Of a stretch of 64,000 bases of DNA, positions 16,124 through 24,095 are shown in pieces. Source of the DNA: Streptomyces griseoluteus (GTDB taxonomy: Bacteria; Actinomycetota; Actinomycetes; Streptomycetales; Streptomycetaceae); NCBI RefSeq assembly GCF_004784465.1, contig NZ_SRRU01000003.1, positions 1 to 64,000 on the forward strand, in the 5' to 3' direction. Below the pieces are notes generated by a model that searched no databases, was not told the DNA's origin, and saw only the letters and a program-made list of their open reading frames with translations. Made by a program: the position numbers and the translations under genes. Numbering within the stretch: position 1 is the first letter of the stretch; every line of letters starts with the position of its first letter.

Positions 16124-16495
16124 GTGGCAGCACATCACCTACGGCGAGCGGGCCCGCGGCAGATCGAGGCGTTCGCGGCGGACCACTCCTTCGAGGCGGC
16201 CGTCCGGGACGCCGGCGCCGTTCTCGCGGCCAAGGGGGTGGACCGGGCACTCGTGGTGGGCTGGTCCTACGGGGCGGTCGTCGCGGCCCACTGGGCTGGC
16301 CGCAACCCGGAACGTGCCCTGGGCGCGGTCCTGGTCGACGGCGCCTTCCCCCACGACTGGCTCGACGAGGCCATGGAAACCGTGAGCTACGTGCCCGCTC
16401 CGGAGCGGCGCCGCTCGGCGGGCGTCTGCCGTGTCAGGGTGGCAGGGGCGCGGCCTTGCGAGGCCGGGCTCGTCGGATGGCCGGACGGACTGTGA
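16124..16495 (+). pseudogene. Alpha/beta hydrolase fragment
   Basis: The frame reads QIEAFAADHSFEAAVRDAGA and then VDRALVVGWSYGAVVAAHWA, a clear nucleophile elbow (GWSYG) of the alpha/beta hydrolase fold, followed by GAVLVDGAFPHDWL. The oxyanion strand before it and the Asp and His of the triad after it are missing. The last 30 residues look random. It therefore seems to be the middle of a hydrolase left after deletions on both sides. The true left boundary cannot be set. Confidence 0.45.
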
Positions 16496-16505
16496 TGGAG
16501 AGACC

Positions 16506-17258
16506 GTGCACTGGAGCGCGTCGCTGCTGTGGAACCCGAGCACCGGCCAAGGGCTGCGGCAGCTCGCCGAACTCGGCCTGGCTCTGGTGCTGTCGACGGT
16601 CATCGGTCTGGAGCGGGCGTTTCAGCAGAAGAGTGCCGGCCTGCGCACCCACACCCTGGTGGGGCTGGGGGCGGCCCTGTTCATGGAGGTCTCTCAGCAC
16701 GGCTTCGACAGCGTGCTCGGTCTGTCGCACGTCAGCCTGGACCCCTCCCGGGTGGCGGCACAAGTCGTCTCGGGTATCGGTTTCATCGGAGGCGGCCTGA
16801 TCTTCGTACGGCGGGACATCGTGCGGGGGCTGACCACGGCCGCCACGGTCTGGCTGACGGCGGCCGTCGGCATGGCGTGCGGTGGCGGGCTCTGGCTGCT
16901 GGCGCTGGCCGTGACCGGGGCCTACCTCCTCATCGTGCGCGGCTATCCCCTGCTCACCCGTCGCATCCCGGCCATCTCCACCGTCGAGGAGACCGATCTA
17001 CGCCTGTCCTACCTGCCCCGACGCGGGGTCCTGCCCCGTGTCCTCGAACGCTGCACCGCCGCGGGCTTCCTCGTGGTGAACGTCCGGATCGACCGCACAC
17101 TGCGGGACGACGGCGGGGAAGCCGGGCCGGCGACGGGCAACACCCGGGTGGACCTGTCCATCGAGGGCGCCGGCGACGTGTACCGGCTCATGGCGGAGCT
17201 GGCCGAACTCGACGGCGTCGTCAGCCTGTCGGGCCCCGAGACCGAGGGCACCGACTGA
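16506..17258 (+). CDS. MgtC/SapB family membrane protein
   Basis: The 250-residue protein begins with membrane segments that carry the MgtC/SapB hallmarks GLERAFQQKSAGLRTHTLVGLGAALF and VVSGIGFIGGGLIF, then TTAATVWLTAAVGMACGGG. A cytoplasmic ACT-like domain fills residues 155-250. MgtC-type proteins are linked to survival under magnesium limitation and inhibition of F-type ATP synthase in pathogens; the role in Streptomyces is unclear. The GTG start at 16506 follows GGAGAGA. It converges on the dehydrogenase gene at 17413. Confidence 0.85.
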   Translation: MHWSASLLWNPSTGQGLRQLAELGLALVLSTVIGLERAFQQKSAGLRTHTLVGLGAALFMEVSQHGFDSVLGLSHVSLDPSRVAAQVVSGIGFIGGGLIFVRRDIVRGLTTAATVWLTAAVGMACGGGLWLLALAVTGAYLLIVRGYPLLTRRIPAISTVEETDLRLSYLPRRGVLPRVLERCTAAGFLVVNVRIDRTLRDDGGEAGPATGNTRVDLSIEGAGDVYRLMAELAELDGVVSLSGPETEGTD

Positions 17259-17412
17259 GGGGTCACCCCGATCGGCGTCGCTGGCCCGGACGGAGGGAGG
17301 GGCTACGCCCTCGCAATCGGCCGACCGGGCCCGGCACCCGGCTCCCGGGCGACGCCCTGCCGGACCGGCCGGCGTCAGTCAGACAGGGCGCCGCGGTTCA
17401 TCGGTGCGGCCC

Positions 17413-18585
17413 TCATGGCGAGAGGACGACCTTCTCGCAGCCGTCCTTCTTGTGCTTGAACAGGTCGTAGCCGGTCGGTGCCTCGGACAGGGGCAGCCGG
17501 TGGGTGATGATCCGGGTGGGGTCGATCTTGCCCTGCTCGATGAGACCCAGCAGCTGCTTCATGTACCTGTGCACGTGGCACTGCCCGGTGCGCAGGGTCA
17601 GGGACCTGTTCATCCAGGCACCCGCCGGGAACTTGTCGATCATCCCGCCGTAGACGCCGATGACCGACACCACGCCGCCGCTGCGGCAGGACAGGATGGC
17701 CTGGCGCAGGGCGTGCGGCCGATCCGTCTCGGAGCGGACCGCTTGCTTGGCGCGGTCGTAGAGGTGGATGTGGGAGGCACCGTGGGTGGCCTCCATGCCG
17801 ACCGCGTCGATGCACTTGTCGGGGCCCCGGCCGCCGGTGAGTTCGAGCAGCGCCGAGCGTACGTCGGTGTCCTCGAAGTTGATGGTGGTGTAGCCCTGGG
17901 CGGCGGCCATGTCGAGCCGGTAGGGCTCCTTGTCGATCGCGATGACCTTCTCCGCGCCCAGGACCCGGGCGCTGTCCATGGCGAACTGGCCCACCGGACC
18001 GGCGCCCCAGACGGCGACGACGTCACCTTCCTGGATGTCGCACATGTCGGCGCCCATGTACCCGGTCGGCAGGATGTCGGACAGGAACAGCACCTGTTCG
18101 TCGGTGAGTTCCGGCCCGATCTTCAGGACGTTGGCGTCGGCGAGCACCACGCGGGCGTACTCGGCCTGGCCGCCGGCGAAGCCGCCGGTGAGGTGGGAGT
18201 AGCCGTAGATCCCGGCGGTGGGGTGGCCGAAGAACTTCTCCGAGATACCCGCGTTCGGGTTGGTGTTCTCGCAGCACGAGTACAGCTTCGCCTGGCAGGC
18301 CGCGCAGGCGCCGCACGCGATGGGGAACGGCACGACGACCCGGTCACCGACGCGCAGTTTGTCGCTGACGCCGGGGCCGACCTCGATGATCTCTCCCATG
18401 AACTCGTGGCCCATGATGTCGCCCTTTTCCATGGTGGGGACATAGCCGTCGAGCAGATGGAGGTCGGAGCCGCAGATCGCCGTCGAGGTGATCTTCACGA
18501 TGGCGTCGCGGCTGTTGAGGATCGAGGGGTCCGGGACGTCCTGCACCTCGACGGAGTTGCGTCCGGTCCAGCAGTTCGCCTTCAT
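17413..18585 (-). CDS. Zinc-dependent alcohol dehydrogenase, glutathione-independent formaldehyde dehydrogenase type
   Basis: The 390-residue enzyme has the catalytic zinc ligands C38 (TAICGSDLH) and H60-E61 (IMGHEF). Structural-zinc cysteines lie in PIACGACAACQAKLYSCCE, and the NAD motif VWGAGPVGQFA follows. The Ile/Asn-rich loop after residue 115 (GISEKFFGHPTAGIYGYSHLTGG) and the length match the formaldehyde dehydrogenase/dismutase-like branch rather than simple alcohol dehydrogenases. Its ATG overlaps the stop of the upstream SRPBCC gene by 4 bases, so the two are translated together. Confidence 0.88.
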   Translation of the reverse strand: MKANCWTGRNSVEVQDVPDPSILNSRDAIVKITSTAICGSDLHLLDGYVPTMEKGDIMGHEFMGEIIEVGPGVSDKLRVGDRVVVPFPIACGACAACQAKLYSCCENTNPNAGISEKFFGHPTAGIYGYSHLTGGFAGGQAEYARVVLADANVLKIGPELTDEQVLFLSDILPTGYMGADMCDIQEGDVVAVWGAGPVGQFAMDSARVLGAEKVIAIDKEPYRLDMAAAQGYTTINFEDTDVRSALLELTGGRGPDKCIDAVGMEATHGASHIHLYDRAKQAVRSETDRPHALRQAILSCRSGGVVSVIGVYGGMIDKFPAGAWMNRSLTLRTGQCHVHRYMKQLLGLIEQGKIDPTRIITHRLPLSEAPTGYDLFKHKKDGCEKVVLSP

Positions 18586-19520
18586 GCCAGGGCCTCCTTC
18601 AGTTCGTCCTCGGTCAGCGGTCGGGCCGGGTGCTGCGGGAACTCGCCGCGGGCCCGCTTGCCGCCGGGTGCGCCCTCGGAGCGGACGACCTCGCCGACCT
18701 CCGCGATCTGCTTGAAGCGGCGCAGGTCGTCGTCCAGCTGCTGGTGCGGTTCTTCGCCGAAGTAGCGCGCCGCGGCCTGGCCCAGCGCTCCGCCGGGCAG
18801 GTGGTAGCGGAGGGTCACCCGGATCTCCGTGCCCCGGCCGCCGGGGGCGGGCACGAAGCGGACCTCGCCGGAGTTGTCGATGTCGGCGCCCTCCACCGAC
18901 CGCCAGGCGATCAGCCGGCCGGCGATTTCCTCCGTGGTCTCGGCGTCCCATTCGACCGTCCTGCCGAACGGCGCGGTTGCCCGCCAGTGAGAGATGCCCG
19001 GGCCGGTGACGCGCACCTCCTCCAGGTGCGCCATGAACTCCGGCAGCCGCTCCAGGTCGCTCCAGAGGGCATAGACCTCGTCCGGGGGCTTGACGACGGT
19101 GGTGGCCCCGGTCAGTTCCATGGGGGTGCTCCTACGGGTGCGGGTCACGGCCGCGTAGACGTCCGTGGCTGTGAGGGCGGTGACCGCGGCGGTCGCGGCG
19201 ACGGTGCGGCTGAGGCCACGCCCGTCGTGGTTCTTCAGGGCACGGGTCAGCATCGTCAGATCCATGACGTCGCCGCCGACGCGGGTCCAGAGCCAGGCGG
19301 GGTGCGGCCTTCCCAGCAGGCCGGCCGCCGCCGCCAGCTCGCGCACACCGACGGCCGTCGTGGCCGCGCGATGCCGGAAGCCGCCATTCACGCCGAGGGC
19401 GCGGGCGAAGCTCTCCGGGGCGGCGACCTGGGGCACACCCAGGAGCGCACTGGCCCAGCCCAGGCCGCGTACGAGCGGATCGTGCCGGAGGCGGGAGGTG
19501 GAGCTGGTGTCTGTCTGCAT
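18582..19520 (-). CDS. SRPBCC family protein with N-terminal membrane region
   Basis: The 312-residue protein has two parts. Residues 1-125 contain hydrophobic helices of a DUF4267-like type (GWASALLGVPQVAAPESFARALG...). Residues 135-275 form a START/SRPBCC (polyketide cyclase/dehydrase) fold, with TTVVKPPDEVYALWSDLERLPEFM at the usual N-terminal strand and helix. Such domains bind hydrophobic ligands. It is coupled by a 4-base overlap to the zinc dehydrogenase downstream. A second SRPBCC gene in this window (56883) is likewise placed just before an oxidoreductase gene. Confidence 0.8.
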   Translation of the reverse strand: MQTDTSSTSRLRHDPLVRGLGWASALLGVPQVAAPESFARALGVNGGFRHRAATTAVGVRELAAAAGLLGRPHPAWLWTRVGGDVMDLTMLTRALKNHDGRGLSRTVAATAAVTALTATDVYAAVTRTRRSTPMELTGATTVVKPPDEVYALWSDLERLPEFMAHLEEVRVTGPGISHWRATAPFGRTVEWDAETTEEIAGRLIAWRSVEGADIDNSGEVRFVPAPGGRGTEIRVTLRYHLPGGALGQAAARYFGEEPHQQLDDDLRRFKQIAEVGEVVRSEGAPGGKRARGEFPQHPARPLTEDELKEALA

Positions 19521-19766
19521 GAGTGCTCCTCACGTGCGGTGAGGTGAACGGGAGACGGACCACTTGAATGAAGGGTCATGCCGCCCGGACGGAACTTCGG
19601 CCCTCCGGCGGCGTGCCATGCGAGTCCCCTCCGGCCTCCGAAGCGAAACAGCCCTCACCGACCGACATTTCCGGGCTGCGGGCCCGGGGGCTGCCGGGCG
19701 CGCCTCGATCCATCGAGGGCCTGCCTGTGCGGGAGGCGTGAGGCCGGCCCTTCCAAGGGCGCAAAG
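19521..19766. other. Intergenic control region of the SRPBCC-dehydrogenase operon
   Basis: This stretch should hold the leftward promoter of the operon starting at 19520. No strong -10/-35 pair stands out. GGAACTTCGGCCCT near 19591 resembles a DevR-type box but breaks the conserved core at two positions. No gene was found. Confidence 0.4.
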
Positions 19767-19811
19767 TCCGAGCTCCGGCTCGCCCGACGCACGGGCGAGC
19801 CGGAGCTCGGA
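19767..19811. terminator. Long perfect inverted repeat, probable terminator
   Basis: Two perfectly complementary 20-base arms (19767-19786 and 19792-19811) surround the 5-base loop ACGCA. The structure lies just past the stop of the leftward PAP2 gene (19833) and is the strongest hairpin in the window. There is no T-run, as is common for Streptomyces terminators. Confidence 0.65.
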
Positions 19812-19832
19812 CGCGAGATGCCCCCGCAGAGG

Positions 19833-20450
19833 TCAGGAGGCGACGAGCGGACGCAGTCGCCCCCGGATCAGCAGCCCGGCCAGGGCGTCGGCGCTCCGGC
19901 AGAGGGGCAGTGCGAGCAATGCCGCGACGAGCGCTCCCACAGCAAGGCCCGCGACGATGTCGTGCGGGTAGTGAGCACCGACCCACACACGGGAGGCCGC
20001 CATCGCCAACGCGCCGATCGTGGCGATCACACCGAGGCGGGCGCTGACGAACCACAGGGCCACCGCCGCGGCCGCCGCCAGGGTGGCGTGGTTGCTGGGG
20101 AAGGACCAGTCGCCGACGGCGGGACACGCCTCCAGCGTGATCACGTGCAGGGACTGGCAGGGCCGGTTCTCCCGCACCGCCTGCTTCAGCAAGGTGCTGG
20201 CGACGAACGCCAGCACGGTGAGCACGGGCGCGGCCAGCGCCTTCACGGCCTGCGCCGCGTCCCGGTGGCGGGCCTGCCACCAGCCGATCACCATCAGGAA
20301 GGCGAACAGTGCGAGCCCGTAGGCCGAGTAGCCCGAGACGAGCCAGTCCAGCCAGGAGGGCGCACGGTGCGCGGCGTCGACCACGTCGACATAGACCGCG
20401 CCGTCGATACCCGAGCCGTCGAACGCCTGAGCGGTGCTCGCGGTCTCCAT
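19833..20450 (-). CDS. PAP2 family phosphatase (undecaprenyl-pyrophosphatase-like)
   Basis: The 205-residue integral membrane protein has all three PAP2 motifs in order: KQAVRENRP, PSNHAT and SRVWVGAHYPHD. The last two supply the catalytic histidines. Proteins of this type dephosphorylate lipid pyrophosphates such as undecaprenyl pyrophosphate outside the membrane. Its ATG shares one base with the stop of the dedA-like gene upstream (TGATG), so both are translated from one message. DedA proteins move undecaprenyl phosphate across the membrane, so the pair would recycle the cell-wall carrier lipid (inference). Confidence 0.85.
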   Translation of the reverse strand: METASTAQAFDGSGIDGAVYVDVVDAAHRAPSWLDWLVSGYSAYGLALFAFLMVIGWWQARHRDAAQAVKALAAPVLTVLAFVASTLLKQAVRENRPCQSLHVITLEACPAVGDWSFPSNHATLAAAAAVALWFVSARLGVIATIGALAMAASRVWVGAHYPHDIVAGLAVGALVAALLALPLCRSADALAGLLIRGRLRPLVAS

Positions 20451-21187
20451 CACGCGCCCCCGTTCGCACCGCGGGAGCGGCGGGAGCGCAGCAGCTCCAG
20501 CCCGACGGGGATGAGCGACACGATGACGATGACGGCGATGATCGGCAGCAGATAGCGGTCGACGTTCGGGACCGACGCGCCGAGGCCGTATCCCGCCAGC
20601 ACCAGGCCGACGGTCCACACCAGCCCACCGACGACCTGCCAGAGGGCGAAGGTCCGGGCCGGGACGGCCAGGACGCCCGCGAGCGGGTTCAGTACGGTCC
20701 GCACGACCGGGAGGAAGCGGGCGAGCACGACGGCCTTGGCATGTCCGTACCGTTCGAGGATCTCCGCGGCCCTGTCGGCGGCCTCACTGACCTTGCGCGA
20801 CTTCGTACGCTTGAGCAGGGCCGGGCCGGCCCGGCGGCCGAGCAGATAGCCGGCCTGGGCTCCGGTGAGTGCGCCGGCTGCGGCCGCGACGAGGACCCAG
20901 GCCAGGGAGAGGTGGACCGACCCTCCGGCGGAGCCCGAGGCGCACAGCAGACCGGCGGTGAACAGCAGAGAATCACCGGGCAGGAAGAACCCGATCAGAA
21001 GACCGGTCTCGGCGAAGAGGACCACGGCGATGCCGAGCGTGCCGAAGGTGGCCAGCAGCGACTGGGCGTCGAGGACGTTCACGGCGAGTTGGAGCGGGGG
21101 TGCTGCGTGGTGCGCGAGCGTCATCGGCGCTGGCCCCTTCGGTGGCGGCTGTCGGGTATACCGGACACGGACGGACCGGGGCCTCAC
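20450..21187 (-). CDS. DedA family membrane protein
   Basis: The 245-residue protein fits the DedA/SNARE-associated family. It has an FAETGLLIGFFLPGDSLLFTAG segment near the N-terminus, the re-entrant-loop region GAQAGYLLGRRAGPAL and the conserved KAVVLARFLPVVRTVLNPLAGV. Recent work on this family shows transport of undecaprenyl phosphate and phosphatidylethanolamine. The gene is divergent from blaI. The double BlaI-type operator at 21215-21251 lies just upstream of its start, so the DedA-PAP2 pair may belong to the BlaI regulon. Confidence 0.88.
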   Translation of the reverse strand: MRPRSVRVRYTRQPPPKGPAPMTLAHHAAPPLQLAVNVLDAQSLLATFGTLGIAVVLFAETGLLIGFFLPGDSLLFTAGLLCASGSAGGSVHLSLAWVLVAAAAGALTGAQAGYLLGRRAGPALLKRTKSRKVSEAADRAAEILERYGHAKAVVLARFLPVVRTVLNPLAGVLAVPARTFALWQVVGGLVWTVGLVLAGYGLGASVPNVDRYLLPIIAVIVIVSLIPVGLELLRSRRSRGANGGA

Positions 21188-21214
21188 GGGGGAACGAGGC
21201 GTCGACCCATTTGC

Positions 21215-21251
21215 GTCTACAGGACTGTAGTCGGTCTACTTCACTGTAGAC
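21215..21251. promoter_or_regulatory. Tandem BlaI-type operators between dedA and blaI
   Basis: Two 18-base sites, GTCTAC-N6-GTAGTC (21215-21232) and GTCTAC-N6-GTAGAC (21234-21251), lie 19 bases apart start to start. The GTCTAC/GTAGAC dyad resembles the TACA/TGTA-type sites of BlaI/MecI repressors. The same pair with the same spacing recurs at 22632-22668. Placed in the divergent control region they can act on both dedA (start 21187) and blaI (start 21275). Confidence 0.75.
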
Positions 21252-21274
21252 GACCTGGAGGAAGGGAAGGTTCC

Positions 21275-21646
21275 ATGACCGACGCAGTGGGTGAGCGCAG
21301 GCCCGCCGGCGAGCTGGAAGCGAGCGTGCTGGCGGCTCTGTGCGCGGCGGATCAGCCGCAGTCGGCCGCCGATGTGCGAGCCGCGATACCCCAGGAGCTG
21401 GCCCGCACCACGGTGGCGACGCTCCTCGCACGGCTGCACGAGAAAGGGGCAGTGGGACGGAGTCCGGGTCGGCGCGGCTTCCTCTACTTCGCGCTGGAGG
21501 ACTCCCACGGCCTGACCGCTCAGCGCATGCACCGGGAACTGGACCAGGACGACGACCGCAGTACGGTACTGGCCCGGTTCGTCGAGGGACTCAGCGCCGC
21601 CGACGAGGCGGAGCTGAAGCGCCTGCTGGAGGGAGGCGGTCGTTGA
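21275..21646 (+). CDS. BlaI/MecI/CopY family repressor
   Basis: The 123-residue protein has the BlaI winged-helix layout: LEASVLAALCAADQPQSAADVRAAI, then ARTTVATLLARLHEKGAVGRSPGRRGFLYFAL as recognition helix and wing. A short C-terminal dimerisation/cleavage region ends in FVEGLSAADEAELKRLLEGG. Such repressors are inactivated when a partner M56 protease senses a cell-wall signal. Its stop overlaps the start of the M56 gene (TTGA), and tandem operators lie 24 bases upstream. Confidence 0.88.
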   Translation: MTDAVGERRPAGELEASVLAALCAADQPQSAADVRAAIPQELARTTVATLLARLHEKGAVGRSPGRRGFLYFALEDSHGLTAQRMHRELDQDDDRSTVLARFVEGLSAADEAELKRLLEGGGR

Positions 21647-22584
21647 TCACCTTGCTGCTGATCCCCCTCCTCCTGCCCTGGGCCCTGGCGCCGCTGGCGC
21701 GCCGCACCACCCAGAGAGTCCGGCCCGAGATCGCGCTGTGGACGATCACCTGCGCCACGACCGCCCTGGCCGTGGGAGTCGTGGCGAGCCTGGGCGTCCT
21801 GCTGCTGCCACTGGCCCTGGCCTTTCCTCCGGCAGCCGCACTCGCGGAGCTGATCCGGCCGCTCACGGCGGGCCCGCGGCCACTGGTCCTCGGGGTATCG
21901 GCACTCGCCGTCGGCGCACTGTTCACGGCCGCTGTCCGCGTGGCGCACGGGACGGCGTCGGAGGTGGTGCGCCTGCGCGTCGTGCGTCGCCTCGTCCACG
22001 GCCTCCCGGACGCCGGAGGGCTGTGCGTCCTGGACGACCCCCGTCCTGACGCGTTCGCGCTGCCGGGCGGACCGGCCCGGCCGGACCGGATCGTCGTGAC
22101 CACCGGCATGCTGCGCGCCCTGGGGCCCGTGGAGCGCGAGGCGCTGCTCGCGCACGAGCGTGCTCACCTCGCCGCCAGGCACCACCTCTTCCTGTGCCTC
22201 GCCCAGTTCGCCGGCTGGTGCCACCCAGCCCTGACCACTGTCGCCGACCACGTCTCGTTCGCCGCGGAGCGTGCCGCCGACGAAGCCGCGGCCCGGCGCT
22301 GCGGCGACCGCGGCACAGCGGCTCAAGCCGTCGGGCGCGCCGCCCTGGCGGCCAAGAGCGCCCGCGATGCCGCCGCCACTCGCACGCTGACCCCCGGCGC
22401 CGCCAGTGGTCCGGTCCCGGCCCGAGTCAGGGCCCTGCTCGCCCCCGCGCCCGTACGGCGGGTGGCTCCGGTTCTGCTCGCCATGCTCCTCGTCTGCACG
22501 GCAGCCGGGGCGTCTTCGCTGGCCGGAGCCGTCCGGCTGCACCAGGACGTCGAGGTCGCCCAAGGCGAAGCACCCGCCGACTGA
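21643..22584 (+). CDS. M56 family membrane zinc metallopeptidase (BlaR1/MecR1-like protease part)
   Basis: The 313-residue protein has three or four membrane helices before residue 110 and one near the C-terminus. It carries the zinc-protease motif HERAH (H171, E172, H175), with ERAADEAAARR downstream supplying the third ligand. It lacks the extracellular penicillin-binding sensor domain of BlaR1. The start is TTG at 21643, inside the stop of blaI, supported by GGAGG. Together with BlaI it should form a signal-triggered derepression pair whose stimulus is probably in the envelope. Confidence 0.85.
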   Translation: MITLLLIPLLLPWALAPLARRTTQRVRPEIALWTITCATTALAVGVVASLGVLLLPLALAFPPAAALAELIRPLTAGPRPLVLGVSALAVGALFTAAVRVAHGTASEVVRLRVVRRLVHGLPDAGGLCVLDDPRPDAFALPGGPARPDRIVVTTGMLRALGPVEREALLAHERAHLAARHHLFLCLAQFAGWCHPALTTVADHVSFAAERAADEAAARRCGDRGTAAQAVGRAALAAKSARDAAATRTLTPGAASGPVPARVRALLAPAPVRRVAPVLLAMLLVCTAAGASSLAGAVRLHQDVEVAQGEAPAD

Positions 22585-22631
22585 CGGGCGCCCGGCATCG
22601 CACCTTCGGGAACGACTCTCCCCTCCGCATC

Positions 22632-22668
22632 GTCTACTGTGTTGTAGACCGTCTACAGCTTTGTAGTC
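22632..22668 (+). promoter_or_regulatory. Tandem BlaI-type operators before the second PAP2 gene
   Basis: GTCTAC-N6-GTAGAC (22632-22649) and GTCTAC-N6-GTAGTC (22651-22668) repeat the sites at 21215-21251 with identical 19-base offset. This places the PAP2-response regulator-kinase operon under the same repressor as blaI itself. Confidence 0.75.
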
Positions 22669-22723
22669 GCCGTGCGGGTCTGTGTGCTCACGTCGCGGTG
22701 CGCGGAGGAAGGGGCCCCGTCTC

Positions 22724-22753
22724 ATGTCCACCTGTATCGACGCCGTCGCGTGA
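22724..22753 (+). other. Possible leader peptide ORF overlapping the PAP2 start
   Basis: GGAGGAAGG is followed by ATG and nine codons (MSTCIDAVA) ending in TGA, whose first two bases are part of the GTG start at 22750 of the PAP2 gene. Ribosomes finishing the leader could start the phosphatase gene directly. The alternative is that PAP2 begins upstream at the in-frame GTG 22672 and this ORF is chance. Confidence 0.3.
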
Positions 22754-23451
22754 GGCACCGGGAGGCCGCGGATCTGGCCGGGAGCGTCGCGCTCGGAGTC
22801 TGGGCCGCCTTCGGCGTGCTGGCCGCAGTGGCCGTCGGCGGCAGAGGCGCGCCACTGGAGCTCGACCGCGATCTTCTCGAGTGGTCGCTCGACCACCGGC
22901 CGGCCACGGCACTGGCCCTGGCACGCGCGGTGACCGCCACCGGGACCGGCGTGCTCCCGTACGCGCTGGTCGTGGTGGCCGCCCTCGTGACGGGACGCAC
23001 CGCCCGCCAGCGCCTCGGCGCCGCCCTGTTCGGCGTCGTCTGCCTGGGCACCGGCCAGGCCCTCCGGTACGGCGTGATGGAGCTGGCTCGACGGCCCCGC
23101 CCACCGTACGAGGACTGGGCGACGCAAGCCTCCGGCTGGGCGTTCCCTTCCGGGCACAGCACGACGGCCGCGCTCACGGCCGGACTCCTGCTGGTCGCGG
23201 TCTCGTTGCGCGCCCCACGGGGAAAGGCGGTGCTGTGGCTGCTCATCGGCTGCTGGGGCGCGGCTGTGGGGCTGAGCCGGGCCTACCTGGGGGTGCACTG
23301 GTTCACCGATGTCGCCGGAGGCTGGCTGTTCGCGGCGGGCTGGCTGGGAGTGTTCCTGTGGGTGGCCGCCCGGTGGCTGCCCGGCCTGTTCCTCGCGGGT
23401 GGCGAGCCCCGGCCGAGCACCGGGGAAGGATCATGCGGCCCAAGATCCTGA
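22750..23451 (+). CDS. PAP2 family phosphatase
   Basis: The 233-residue membrane protein shows the PAP2 motifs RYGVMELARRPRP, FPSGHSTTAA and SRAYLGVHWFTD in order, with five or six helices. GTG 22750 is preferred to GTG 22672 because the extra 26 residues do not look like protein and because of the leader-ORF coupling; the choice is uncertain. It is the first gene of an operon, overlapping the response regulator by 19 bases, and sits under double BlaI-type operators. A role in undecaprenyl pyrophosphate or phosphatidate dephosphorylation is likely. Confidence 0.8.
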   Translation: MRHREAADLAGSVALGVWAAFGVLAAVAVGGRGAPLELDRDLLEWSLDHRPATALALARAVTATGTGVLPYALVVVAALVTGRTARQRLGAALFGVVCLGTGQALRYGVMELARRPRPPYEDWATQASGWAFPSGHSTTAALTAGLLLVAVSLRAPRGKAVLWLLIGCWGAAVGLSRAYLGVHWFTDVAGGWLFAAGWLGVFLWVAARWLPGLFLAGGEPRPSTGEGSCGPRS

Positions 23452-24095
23452 TCGTCGAGGACGACCACGCGCTGCGGGACGCGCTGCGCCGTGGCCTGTC
23501 CGCCGACTTCGAGCCCGTGCCGGCCGCCGACGGCGCGACGGCGCTGCGCCTCGCCGAGACCGGCGTCGAGGCCGCGGTGCTGGACATCGGTCTGCCCGAC
23601 TCGGACGGGCGGGACGTGTGCCAGGCGATGCGCGCCCACGGGTTCCGCGCTCCGGTCATCTTCCTGACCGCCCGGCACCACATCACCGACCGGTTGTCGG
23701 GCTTCTCCGCCGGAGGAGACGACTACCTGTCCAAACCGTTCCACCTGGCCGAACTCACGGCACGACTGAGAGCGGTGCTGAAGCGGTCCGCCGTCCCGCC
23801 GACGGTGTCGCACGCCGGCCTCGTGCTGGATGCCGTGAACCACGGTATGGCGAGCGGAACCGGTGCGCCCGTCACGCTCTCGCCGACCGAGTTCCGGCTG
23901 CTGGCCTCACTCGTCGCGGCTGGGGGGAACATCGTGCGCCGGCTCGACCTCGTACGCGCCGGCTGGCCCGAGGGCGCCTACGTGAGTGACAACACGCTGG
24001 ACCAGTACCTCTCACGATTGCGTCGCAAGCTGCGGGAGGCGGGAAGCGGTCTGTCGATCACCACTGTCCGCGGGGTCGGGCACCGCTTGTCATGA
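23433..24095 (+). CDS. OmpR family response regulator
   Basis: The 220-residue protein has an N-terminal receiver domain with acidic pocket EDD (9-11), phospho-acceptor D51 in AVLDIGLPD, T78 in FLTA and K101 in LSKPF. A C-terminal winged helix follows (SPTEFRLLASLV..., SDNTLDQYLSRLRRKL, TTVRGVGHRL). ATG 23433 follows GGGGAAGGA and lies inside the PAP2 gene end. Its stop overlaps the kinase start by 4 bases, so kinase and regulator are a cognate pair. Confidence 0.9.
   Translation: MRPKILIVEDDHALRDALRRGLSADFEPVPAADGATALRLAETGVEAAVLDIGLPDSDGRDVCQAMRAHGFRAPVIFLTARHHITDRLSGFSAGGDDYLSKPFHLAELTARLRAVLKRSAVPPTVSHAGLVLDAVNHGMASGTGAPVTLSPTEFRLLASLVAAGGNIVRRLDLVRAGWPEGAYVSDNTLDQYLSRLRRKLREAGSGLSITTVRGVGHRLS

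Noticed and set aside
15780..16250. A minus-strand gene with the phrase DAEISTVRGDIRITEARRG
   Set aside because: Only about 40 residues look protein-like; the rest is Pro/Arg-rich shadow translation and no start fits.
19590..19604. A DevR-like box before the SRPBCC-dehydrogenase operon
   Set aside because: CGGAACTTCGGCCCT has the right flavour but breaks two of the eight fixed core bases, so it is not better than chance in GC-rich DNA.
21211..21255. GTCTAC sites interpreted as a metal (CopY/CsoR) operator
   Set aside because: The adjacent regulator is coupled to an M56 protease rather than a metal exporter, and both operator pairs flank carrier-lipid genes, so a BlaI-type cell-wall switch fits better.
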